DNA of 64,000 nucleotides. It comes from Lasiosphaeria ovina. Its lineage: Eukaryota; Ascomycota; Sordariomycetes; Sordariales; Lasiosphaeriaceae. A program made the translations under genes and the position numbers. The notes under the pieces were generated by a model. The model searched no databases and was not told the DNA's origin. It saw nothing but the letters and a program-made list of their open reading frames with translations. Location: positions 2,976,001 through 3,040,000 of the forward strand of contig JAULSN010000001.1 of assembly GCA_033439765.1 (NCBI GenBank), given 5' to 3'. Each line of letters opens with the position of its first letter. Position 1 is the first letter of the stretch. Positions 32,567-43,255 of the stretch are shown here, one piece after another.

Positions 32567-34491
32567 CTTCTCGGTCGGTCGGTCGGCCGGGTCCGTTGCC
32601 TTCCGGGTTCACGTGTCTGTCCTTGTCGGTTTGGCTTGGTTTGGTATGGTTCTTGATGCACGCACGCATGCACGTGCCAGAGAAACCGTTTCGCTGGTTT
32701 CCGCGATGGGCGTCGGCTTGGGGCCGTCAATCAAAGGCGTCGTCGTCGCGGCTCCCCATGACAATGCTCCCACGTCACGGCCAATGACAGCTAACGAAAA
32801 GAGGCGCCACTGGATCACGCTGACAGGGTTCTCGCATTGGCGGGCGCGACTTGCCGTGCCTGACTAAGAGCTAAGGTAAGATGTTGTGCGATGCCAGTGC
32901 TCAGAGCATCGATGACTCAGCTCTGCACTTAGTACTATCCTAGTAGTACTAGTATTCCCTACGAATGTGCGAGACCAGTTTCACCTCCTAGAGAACGCAA
33001 ACTCTCGGTGAGGACGATCGACAATCTACAACGAAATAGTCCCATGGCAACAGAGTCCGGATTTCATATTCATCTCCATATTCCGTCTGAATACTTGATG
33101 TTTTTTCGTCATATTTCTTTCCTTCACCCGGCGCCGTCTGTAAATAGGAGCCAGTGTTTTGGTCTCAATTTACTAGGCACCTCAGTTCTGGCGGTATACC
33201 ATTTGACCTCGGATCCACCTCCTCGGCCGAGCGAATGAGCTCGCGATATCGGCTCTCAAACGCAGACAACGAGGTGTTGCGGGCTTAGTTGTGTATCCCC
33301 TGAGACTCGAGACAGCTTCCGACCTGGGTAAATTGGATAGACCTTAGAAGGTCTCTGAACTCCTCTCGTGGGACGACACAATTTTCCGATTGGCTTCCAC
33401 GGCTGCAAAGCACCCCGCCAAGACCTACATGGACGATGTACGCAGTAGGGGGGACCCTGGATTGAGGGGCGCATCCAAACTCTCAACAACACACCCACAG
33501 ACTGAGGTGGACTTTGATCGGAACCCCCAGTCGTTAGTCTGCTCAGCTGCTGCACACGCCTTTGGAGAGGCGCCAATTGATCGCGGGCAGATTGAGGTGC
33601 CAGTATCCGTAACAGGATGCAAATTACCTGACCAGAGATCACGTTGCACAATATAGCAGCGGCAGCAGCAGCAGCAGCAGGAGCAGCAGGATACTCCTGC
33701 GGCGTTGAAGAATTCAGGAGGAGGCTTTCCAATGTTGATGACACCCCCTTCGGATCAATCCGACAATTTCCAAGACGATGCATCAATGACATGGCTACAG
33801 CCCCAGCTTGCATCCTGGGCCAGACGGCTGGGTTGGGTTCGAGCTGTAATCGCACAAGATCATGCTGCCGTCCATAGTCTGCTCGTCTACGTAGAACAGG
33901 CTCGTGATAGCGCCAAGGCACCGTCACGTTGTGCTTCTTTGTATCCACTCGTCCAGTTATTGACCAAGATTCATCTCGCACGCCGCTATCCGACCATGTG
34001 CTGGACTGATTGGCCGGCAGCTCCCACGCGGCTGTCAACACCCTTGGCTTCTCCCGGCTAGTGTGCACCCTCCTCCCGACATGCCCAACGCCTGTGGTCG
34101 TTCCGTAGGCTGTGGACGAGCGAGCCATGAATACGGGCGATGCAAGTGCGGGATGACCATGAGACTGCCCGAGTGTCATAAGACACCGTCGCTGTTGGCA
34201 GCTACACCATTCCACGGTCATATTTGTGGGGATGGGAAGGATCAACGACCGGTCTCGAGAGATACAGACCCTGCTACCGAAGGTAAGGTAGGTACTACAT
34301 TCCTTGGGCTTAGAGATGTTGCCCCATCATTGTACCTTCCATTGTTTGGCTCTGTATAAGTACGGCCGGCCGACTTGCGTCTTTTCGTGTCTGGGCCTTA
34401 TTCGACACGTATCATTGCTTCAACGCTTCAGACAGTGTGTCTACTTCAACATCTATCTTCCCCTCTCGTCTGCACAGTATGAGAGAATATC
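32567..34491. other. Divergent spacer, NGG1 and BTA1
   Basis: About 1.9 kb without a recognisable gene. It holds a TGACTCA at 32913-32919, a CAG/GCA repeat at about 33657-33690, and a TATAAG at 34355-34360, 132 bp before the BTA1 ATG. A long open frame on the minus strand (33256-34245) has no recognisable similarity and is not accepted as a gene. Confidence 0.55.
34355..34360 (+). promoter_or_regulatory. Candidate TATA box of BTA1
   Basis: TATAAG within CTGTATAAGTAC, 132 bp upstream of the BTA1 start codon, suits a leader of about 100 nt. It is a motif-only call. Confidence 0.4.
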
Positions 34492-37210
34492 ATGGATTCT
34501 CCTGGTGGTAACATATCGCCCGCGGGCACCGACAACCCCAAACTACTCATCCTTGGAATTACCAGTGTGGTGCTTTTTGCCATTGGTCTTTCCAAACTTT
34601 CAGCCACATCACAGCAAAAACGGGCTGAAAACACACCCAGCTTTGTGAAGTCGCTGCTGCTCTTCGGCTACTCATGCTTCCTCAAGCCGCACTCTGCGGG
34701 CCCCAAGGGGAACCAGCAGAGCGCTCTCGAGAGCTTTTACTCGAGCCAGGCCAGCGTCTACGATGCGACGAGAAAGATTCTTCTCACGGGCCGGGAGGAT
34801 ATGTTGGCGCTCGTTGCCGCAGAACTCCGCTTCAAGGCCGAAAAGGACGACAGAGGCGCAGAAAAGAAACGCATCTGGGTTGACGTACGACCTCTCCTCT
34901 GACTTCTGGAATGGCTTTGGGAGACGTCTTCAGCAAGACTAACTTTCTCTAGGTGGGTGGCGGAACGGGGTGGAACATCGAGGCCATGTCCGAGTTCCTC
35001 GACGTCCCCAAGTTCTTCTCCGCCATCTACTTGGTCGACCTGTCGCCATCTCTCTGCGAGATTGCCAGACAGCGCTTTGCACGGCTCGGCTGGACGAACG
35101 TGAAAATAGTCTGCGTGGACGCGAAGAAATTCCGCCTCCAAGAATATGAAAACCTCGGCGACCGAACCCCTCCCCGTTCGAGGCTGAGCTACTTTGATCA
35201 GACCCCCCGTGGGCACCGCGGAGCCGATCTGGTTACCATGTCGTACAGTCTTTCCATGATTGTAGGTAGGCTGCGCGGCAACATTCCACTCTCGGCTCTG
35301 GACTAACGCTTGGATAGCCCGACTACCACTCTGTCATTGACTCAATCTCGTCACTTCTCTCACAAGACGGTGTCTTGGGTGTTGTTGACTTTTACGTGCA
35401 ATCCGTAGTTGACGTTGCCTTCCGCAACTACACGGGCGGTCTCGTGGGACGCCATGTTAACTTCTTTTCCCGTACGTTTTGGCGTGCCTGGTTTGACCTT
35501 GACCGAGTGTCGCTTGACGCTGGCCGGCGGGACTATCTCGAGTACCGCTTCGGAACGATCCTCTCCGCCAACTTGCGCAATAAACGTCTTGGGTTTATTC
35601 CCTACTACGTATGGGTGGGCTGCCAGAAAAAGCCCTTTTCCCCGTCCAGCCTACCGCACGAGATAATTGAGCGTATCGATGCCATGGCAACCGAGTCGCC
35701 TTACCTACTTCCGACCAACAAGCAAAGCGTAACGAATGCGCTGGCACGCGCGGTAGAAAAGACGGCTCCGGAGATTCGGTCAAAGGCGTTCGATGCCGCC
35801 ATCCAAAACCTTTCAGTCAGCCTGCCTCTTCCCTCCTTCTTTTACCAGAACCATCATTGGCGCATCTACTACGACGACCAGCTCAAGAAGCACACGCAGT
35901 TCAACGACGAGTATATCTACGCCTTCACCTGGGAGGACTCGCGCGTCGACGAGCGTCTTTTAAAATTGGGCCCCGAGGATGTTGTGCTGGCTATTACAAG
36001 CGCTGGTGACAATATTCTCGCGTACGCCACGCAAAGTCCTGCTACAATCCACGCCATTGACCTCAACCCAGCGCAAAATCACCTCCTGGAGCTTAAGGTG
36101 GCCTCGTTTACGGCACTGCCCTACAAAGACTTTTGGAAGATCTTTGGAGAGGGGAAGCACCCCCGATTCCGCCACTTGTTGATCTCCCACCTATCTCCTC
36201 ACCTTTCAAGCCGGGCTTTCCAGTACTGGCTTGCCAGATCACACATCTTCACTGACCCTCGGGGCCGCGGCTTGTACGATACAGGCGGCTCCAAGCACGC
36301 AATTCGCATCTTCAGATGGATTTCGCGTGTTTTTGGATGCCGCGGAGCCGTCAAGGACTTGCTGGCAGCCAAGACACTCAATGAGCAGCGGGAGATTTGG
36401 CGTGCCAAGATCCGCCCCGCCCTGCTCTCGAGCGTTGTCTGCAACCTCGTCGTCAGCTCCGAGGCGTTCCTGTGGGCGGCTCTGGGCGTCCCCAAGAACC
36501 AGCTGGCCATGATCGAGGAGGACCACGCAAACAGCGACGCCGTGAATAGCCCGTCGTCGGCGGCTAAGAACACGCGCGCTCACGCTGTCTGGCGATACAT
36601 GGTCAACACGCTGGATCCCGTGGCGGAGCAGACGCATATCGCCGGGGACAATCCGTACTACCAGGTCTGCCTCGAAGGCTCCTTCTCGCAGCGGTGCCAC
36701 CCGGAGTACCTGTCGGCAGCCTCGCACGCGCGCCTGAGCCGGCCCGGGGCGTTTGACGGGCTGCGAATCCACACGGACGAGATCGACGAGGTGATTGCGC
36801 GCATATCGCCCGGCACGCTCACCGTGGCCGTCGTGATGGACAGCATGGACTGGTTTGACCCCGGATCGACGGCGGCCGCACGGCAAATCACCAAGCTCAA
36901 CCGCGCGCTCAAGATGGGAGGCCGCGTGTTGCTGCGCAGCTCGGCACTGACTCCTTGGTACCTGCGCGAGTTTGAGTCACACGGCTTTGCGTGCAAGCGG
37001 GCTGGCACGCGCTCGCCGGGTGAGTGCATCGACCGCGTCAACATGTACGCCAGTTGTTGGGTATGTACCAAGCGTGACAACCTGTCACCGCCTACCCCGG
37101 AGGCTGAAAGGGTGGGGGGCGTGGAAGTGCAGAGTTGGAGTCTAGAATTTGGAGATGGGGACGGGGGTCTGGATCAACAGCAGCAGCAGCAGCAGTCAGC
37201 CCTACGCTGA
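34492..37210 (+). CDS. BTA1: Betaine lipid (DGTS) synthase, BtaB-BtaA fusion
   Basis: Three exons, 34492-34884, 34953-35261 and 35318-37210, encode about 864 aa. Both introns are phase 0 with a GACTAAC branch. An N-terminal TM helix (LLILGITSVVLFAIGL, about 18-33) is followed by a class I methyltransferase domain (SAM motif VDVGGGTGWN at about 130-138, YLVDLSPSLCEIA near 160) equivalent to bacterial BtaB. The C-terminal BtaA-like 3-amino-3-carboxypropyl transferase part follows (DEYIYAFTWEDSRVDERLL, LAITSAGDNILAYA, IHAIDLNPAQNHLLELK, VVMDSMDWFDPGS). The enzyme converts diacylglycerol plus SAM to the phosphorus-free lipid diacylglyceryl-trimethylhomoserine, probably at the ER. In other fungi it is induced by phosphate starvation. 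A short polyGln (CAG) tail follows the catalytic part near the C-terminus. Confidence 0.96.
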
Positions 37211-37911
37211 GTGTGGGCAGTGGCGTCCGGGGTAATGGCGGAGTGCATGGTAGTACCGGAGGTAAGCTAGCCTCAGGCTCTTCTTCTCGCGTCGTTTCAA
37301 CACGACGCGTGTCTAGAATTGGCTATTAAGCGGGGAGGGGGGGTTTCAACAACCTCGTCTTCCAATCTCGTCATCGTATAGGCCAGCATGGCTCATAGCG
37401 ATGACACAGCGAGGCTGACACACACAGACAATCACTGGGTAAAAGCATTGCGTTGAAGAAATAGGAGGCTGAGCAGAAGAATGAAAGAATATTACCGGAA
37501 AGCCAGAGTCACACTTGATAGGCAATTCCGTATGGCCTGGACTAGACCACTCCAAGACATGGCGATGTTTGGGTACCGTACTATGGGAGGCTCATCGTCG
37601 ACTTGGCGGCTCAATCAATGGAGTGAGGGTATACGCATCGCAGGCCTCCCAGCTGACTTGTGCATGGTTCTCTGTCCACAGCAACGCTGAGTCACCAACT
37701 AGACTCAGGTGAAAGCGAGATGTTTTTGATATGTGTGATGCGCCTTGTGTGAAACCATGCTAACACATAGAGAATAGAAGATGAAGTGAGGGGTTAGCCG
37801 TTCGTTCATTCCGAGATGGCAAGCGTACCCAGAACACTACAGAAAAGCGATGATTGCATTACAAAGGCTTCGTGGCGCAGCCAGACTGAGGCAGACTTGT
37901 GAGGTTGAAGT

Positions 37912-37938
<27 letters not shown>
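37912..37938. repeat. (TG)n microsatellite
   Basis: Twenty-seven bases of alternating TG lie in the spacer downstream of BTA1. Confidence 0.95.
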
Positions 37939-37942
<4 letters not shown>

Positions 37943-39414
37943 ATCCAAAAAACCCTTATACACTATGGTTGTTGGTGGCGTTGTGGAGGTGTTGTTGCAA
38001 AGTGTAGTGCAGTGCAACTCTGTGCGTGGTTTGTGGGATCGATCGAGTGGTAAGCGTACCCGGAAGATCGCCAAGAAAAGAGGGAGAGGGGAAAATCAAA
38101 AGGGAAAAAAGCGCGGGATCCCGTACCCGAACTTCCGTCCTTCTGCTCGTTCTTCTCCGCCTCGGGTGGGGGCCTGCGAATCTCAGCAAGGGATTTGCCA
38201 AGGTGGAAAAGTGGATACGCCACCACTGACAACGCGGCGGCCACTGCCAGCGGCCAACCGTGGCACTGGCGGATGACCAGGCCACTAATCACGTGACAGT
38301 AAAGAGAGAAAACGGTAGATGGAGAAGCACGCTCAAAGTTTACCTGCGTTCTGAGTGGTTAGAAAGAACGAGAGAAAAAAACACTGCACATGCGATCTAC
38401 TACAGTAGCCGTCTCAGAGACCGGCAGAGAGGTGAGGAAAGTGCTGGCTCGATCTCGTATGTTTTTGTTTCTTCCCGAGAGATCGCGTTGCACAAAATCA
38501 ACAAGTGGGGCAACGGCTAGACACGGGGGGGTACAGTACGCAGTAAGCGGACAAAAGCATCAAGTTTGGGACGTTGCAATGCTTGGCATGGCCCGTGCAC
38601 CCGTTTACTACACGTGTATAGCCGGACGGAAGCTCTGACTCCCGTGGGGCGTTTGCCAGATCGTGGCTTGGCACCTCTCTTTCGACCCTGGCCTCGGGGA
38701 TGGCCGTTGCATCGGCCATCGAGTTTTCCGTGGGGGAGCAGCAAGCGCCCACGCCGCACGAAACGGAAACCTTTGGTAGGGAGAAGAAGAAAAAACACAA
38801 CACCCCCGGTAAGCAAAAAATGATTCCAAAAAATAAAGATTCCGAATTATTGGTTCCCACACCGCGCCACCACACGGGCCACTGACTTCATTCCCACGAA
38901 CCCATTTCGCCCTATTGGCCAGCCCTGCGGTCCCCGTTTTTTGTGGATTTCCATCTCCCCCATGTCTCTGAGTTCTGTGGGGAAAACCACTTCCACTTAT
39001 TACAGTGGCGGATGGCTCAGATTGGCGCGGCCTCGGATTCGCGCGGCACATACCTACACACTACACAGCACTGCGCAAACTTACTTCGACTTCCATCTTG
39101 GGTAGCGTGTGCTGTGTTACACGACGGAGTAAAAAAAGAGAAGGAGAGGCTTGTTTGACAACACGGGGTTTTTCATTCATGCCTAGCAGTCAGGCTGGGA
39201 GTTTAGACCTGCAAAGTGTTTGGAACAGGTGGTGCACTGCTTTTTTGTCTTCGTTGTTCGTTGGCACTAGGAGAAGCAACTAAACTGCTCCGTCTAGTGG
39301 AGTATACTACGTACTATTCTTCCTACACTTTCTATTCTTACTTAGTAAACTTCGTGTGCGGTCGCGTCGCGACAGTGAATAGGTAGGTAAGCTAATTGAC
39401 ATCTACACTCCTCG

Positions 39415-39484
39415 CCCAATCAGGTGCGGCGTGCATGAGATATGCCAGCCCCAATCAGGTGCGGCGCGCATGAGATATACCAGC
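39415..39484. repeat. 35-bp direct tandem duplication
   Basis: Two adjacent 35-bp copies (39415-39449 and 39450-39484), each starting CCCAATCAGGTGCGGCG or CCCAATCAGGTGCGGCGC, differ at only two positions. Both differences are transitions (T/C and G/A). This is a recent local duplication or the remnant of a short array. Confidence 0.92.
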
Positions 39485-40332
39485 TTCACATCCTGGCGGT
39501 TATTCAATTAGGCATTACCGTTGAGACAGAAGTAGTGATTTCGCAGACACACACACTGTCACACATATACCAAGCCTACGGATGCAAATTGAATCCTTAT
39601 TGTAAGCAATTGTTTGTTTGTTTGCTTGTTTGGAACCGAAAACAGATCTACGATGCCCGGCCCCGTGCGCGATCGCCGAAAGCTCCTTGCGGGAGTGTGT
39701 TGAAGGAAGCTCATCCCCGAGGTCTCTAACATCTAAGCCCTCGGGCTTTCAGAGGCGACTTGGGAGAAAAAGTGGGGTGGAAGCTTTATTGGTTTCTGTT
39801 TTTGTTCCTCTTTCGGATTTTCCGGTTTTGATCGTTGGTACCGTTTTTGCCGGGTCCTGTTCCCGTGAGGGGGATTTGCGCATTCCGTTACCTGCACGTG
39901 TAAACGCCAGTCGTATAATTCCACCGTTTGACTCTCTTAGTCTGTTATCTTTTGTTTCCACTAGCATGGAAGCGTGTTCATTCACACCCCTTCTTCTGGC
40001 TATACTCCGGAATTATAGCACTGGTATTTGCAAGAGTCTCTGATATGCTTCATCTTTAGCGCTAGTCTGCTTACTTGGGAGGATTCAATATCTCTCCCAA
40101 GTCTCACGAAACCCGGGCCAAAGTTCCCGGCATGATAATGATGAGATACATAGGTAATCATGATACCACTACTGCAGGGAACTAATTGCCCGGTTACCCA
40201 AGACTATATCGCCAGACCACCACCACCTGGTCTTAGTCTTGTGCAACCCAAATAAAACCACATTGGAGCTGGAGCCTGAATTGGACCACGGGAAGTGTCG
40301 CTCACCTAATAAGCGCCGCGCTTACGATTCGT

Positions 40333-40396
40333 GGGACTGGGACTGGGACTGGGAGATAAACTTGAATACAACCGACCCGGACCCGGACCCGGATCG
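40333..40396. repeat. Adjacent hexamer repeats (GGGACT)3 and (CCCGGA)3
   Basis: Two different hexanucleotide tandem repeats lie within 65 bp, separated by about 22 bp of AT-richer sequence. Confidence 0.85.
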
Positions 40397-41399
40397 GATG
40401 GAAATTGTACATAGAGAATAATTGGGATTATAATGTGTAGCAACACTTTTGTTTCGCTCTTAGCGAATGGCTCGTGTTGATGTCGTCAGTAATCGTCGGG
40501 CACGTCGAGTAGGTACCTTACTTGAACTGGCCATCATCTACAAGGCACCTACCTTTTGTCTTACCTTACCAAATTCAGGTACTGGAGAGCTCGTAAACCG
40601 TACGAACAATGTGGTTCTGGGCTTATCAACGCCTCGCGTCTGCGTTGCACGGTGTTTTTACTTTTCCCCAGTTAGCTGCGTGTAAATGGCTGCCGTCAGA
40701 TTCTAGAAACGAAATAACCCCCAAGAGTGTCGAAACGGGGCCACATTACTTACGCCAAGCCTCCGTTTCCTATCAGTCCATTAACTATCTTTCTCGGCGG
40801 CTGCTGCAGTGATGTGGCCAGGGTGCTAAGCGCAGCCGGTCTCACTGCCCTGCGAGGCCCATGTTTGGGCGAATGAAAGGGCACACCGCTCCCTGTTCGT
40901 ACCCCAAATTTGGGGCTGAGCACCTCTTTCAGGGTGCAACCTCACTGCCAGCCCTTTCTCTGACCCAGCAATCCGGACGCGGAATTGCGCCTGCCGGAAG
41001 TCATCGCGCCGAAGCTCTGGAGACCGCTGGCAGGGCCTGGGCAGTGGTGTGGGCGCCCCATCCACAGCCCAAACGGGGGGATGCCATGCACTGCACTCGC
41101 TCCCGTCTGTCTCCTTTCCATCCTTACGTGCAGTTGCAGCCGTCACTCACCACCGACAACCTAACCCAGAAAACACCTTGCTCGCAACCATACCACCATG
41201 AGGTTGCCTCAATTTCGTGCCCTGGTATTAATAACTTGGCCAAGCGGCCGACGCATCAACATGTCTTACCAAGTCCAAGCACAGTCGGCGCCGCATCTAC
41301 GGGTATCACCCGGCACATCATCCCTAGGTCTAAGTCTAGACCAACATCAACAGTCCAATTCCCGCCCCTGACTGGCTTGACTTGGTATCGCCACTCCAA

Positions 41400-43255
41400 A
41401 TGTCGGCCGCCTCATCGTCTCCCGCCCCGTCCCCCCAAGCGGCATCCGCCGGCGCCAAGTCGTCGAGGGTTTGCCTCAATTGCCGTCGCAAGAAGAAGCG
41501 CTGTGATAAGGCCTTGCCGTCGTGCGGCCGATGCACCTAGTACGTTGCAGCCCGCGCCCCTTGACTTCAACCGCCGCAACAAACAGTGTCACTAACCAGC
41601 CTTCTTCTTTTGCCTCGCAGCTCGCTTCAAGCATGCCAGCACGAAGACGACGTGGTCCTTCCGCCAGGTAGTTCCAGTTCTCAGGGGCCGATCCGCTTCG
41701 AACCGTTTCTGGGCCACCACGTATCGCCGACGCTCACGTTTGCCTCCTCCGCCGGCGATCCTGTCCTGGAACACTTTGCCAGCCAGCAGTTGGCACCTCG
41801 CTGGAATGCCTTGAACCAGGCCTTGTTTGCGCCAATGGACTCGGCCGAAGATATCCATTCCTTCGCTTTCAGGTGTCTGTCCGAGATCGTCGGCGGCCAG
41901 CGACATGTCGACTATGTTGCATCCCATTACTTCCTTGGTGTCAACACTTGGTTCACCGTTGTCGAGCGCGAGTCGTTCAACCGCCAGCTCGAGGACCTCT
42001 GGACGACCCCGTCGGCCGAGACCTGTGCCCTGATTCTCAGCATGCGTCTCATCACCCGCGAACCCGACCAGAACAACCCCGGTGGCATGGGAGACAGCCT
42101 GTACCTCTCTGTCAAGACGACCCTCAGCGTCATCCAAACCAAGATCCCCCTCTCGATCCCGCTGTTGCAGGCCGAGCTGCTTGTCGCCATGTACGAATTC
42201 TCGCACTCAATGTCCCAGCAGGCTTACATGACTGTCGGGCGTTGTTTCCAGATGAGCAAGGCTTTCAACTGGCACTATAAGCCCTTTTGGAGCGAAGAGC
42301 GGCAGAGGTTGAATCCCAGAGACCTAAAGCTGTTCTCCATTCTCTGGTGGGCGATTGTTTATGTCGACTGGTGAGTTGCGCGATGCCCAAGAGATCGGCT
42401 CAGGGCACTACTAATTGTCGAGATAGTCTTATCCACGTCGGGTACCAGGACCAGAAATATCCCATGCACACCTCGGGTCTCGGCTCCGATTTTTGGATAC
42501 CCTTTCCGGAAGCGTTCGACCAATATCTGCCAGGAAGCTTGATGATCGGCTTCCAAGGCGGTCCCATTGATGCGAACATCGATCAGATCGACACCATGGT
42601 TTGGCCCGAGGCCAGCTCTGCTTGGTACATGAGCAACGTCTTGCATCAGCTCACTGCACCTTCTCCCGTGTCCCCCGTCGACCGCAATACTCTCTCGGGG
42701 GCCATTACGCAACACACTCTCCAGGTGATGGAGAGGAACTGGAAGATGGGTGATCGGACAGGTTCGGTGGGGACCAATTTCATGTACACCTCTCCGTCTC
42801 TCTAGCCCCCGCCAAAAGCTGACTGAACGACAGCGCCCTCATGAAACTCAACCAGCCCGGTCTTCTTGCGGGATTTCCTACCGATAACGCGCAGCCGATT
42901 GAGACCATTCGATCCGTTATCAAATCCGTGTATAGCACGGCCTTGAACAATGCAGCCTCGACGAGTCGGCTTTCCAACGGCGGCGTCTCGCCGTGCGGGG
43001 CTTTTGCTTTGTATTATGCATCGCTTTTGCTTATTTCGCACGGCGATGGCGTGTTGGAGGACGAGGGATGGCTGCAAAAAGTCGAAGTCTTGAAGAAGAG
43101 CCTAGAGTGGTTCAGCGCTAGATGGAAGCTTGCAGGTAAGTCTCTGTCACCAGATGAAGCTGCTTTGGCTTCCTCGGGTGCTGACGATTGAACCAGACAA
43201 ATATCTCGAGTCGCTCAACATTGCCCTTACCGCCCGCTTGGCGGCAACACATTGA
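41400..43255 (+). CDS. Zn(II)2Cys6 fungal transcription factor
   Basis: Five exons, 41400-41539, 41621-42370, 42427-42783, 42834-43135 and 43197-43255, encode 535 aa. The first intron interrupts the zinc cluster. Joined, residues 25-52 read CLNCRRKKKRCDKALPSCGRC then TYSLQAC, giving Cys25, 28, 35, 42, 45 and 52 in the pattern CX2CX6CX6CX2CX6C. The basic RRKKKR follows the second Cys, as expected for DNA contact. The middle (FRCLSEIVGGQRHVDYVASHYFLGVNTWFTVVERESF..., LLQAELLVAMYEFSHSMSQQAYMTVGRCFQMSKAFNWH) is the fungal-specific TF regulatory domain. The 50-nt third intron uses GTACAC and ACGACAG, which yields NFIALMKLNQPGLLAGFPT. The family are nuclear regulators of metabolism, but the target pathway cannot be told, since the neighbours do not form a cluster. 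Confidence 0.92.

Larger units (their letters stand above)
37211..41399. other. Gene-poor 4.2 kb between BTA1 and the Zn2Cys6 gene
   Basis: No convincing gene is found on either strand; open frames are short and unlike proteins. It contains a (TG)n microsatellite at 37912-37938, a 35-bp tandem duplication at 39415-39484, GGGACT and CCCGGA repeats at 40333-40396, and GGTACCTTAC/CACCTACCT words at 40508-40570. Unrecognised short secreted proteins or noncoding RNAs cannot be excluded. Confidence 0.55.

Noticed and set aside
33835..33860. GGTTCGAGC resembling a tRNA B box
   Set aside because: Flanks do not form a T-stem and no acceptor stem is found.
33256..34245. 329-codon minus-strand open frame between NGG1 and BTA1, with an Ala run
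   Set aside because: No recognisable motif, signal or splice pattern; the Ala run is just the CAG repeat read in another frame. Comparable frames exist on the other strand. Transcript data would be needed to revive it.
37211..41399. Hidden biosynthetic cluster around BTA1 and the Zn2Cys6 regulator
   Set aside because: No synthase, P450, transporter or other tailoring enzyme is visible in the spacer or flanks; neighbours are conserved housekeeping genes.
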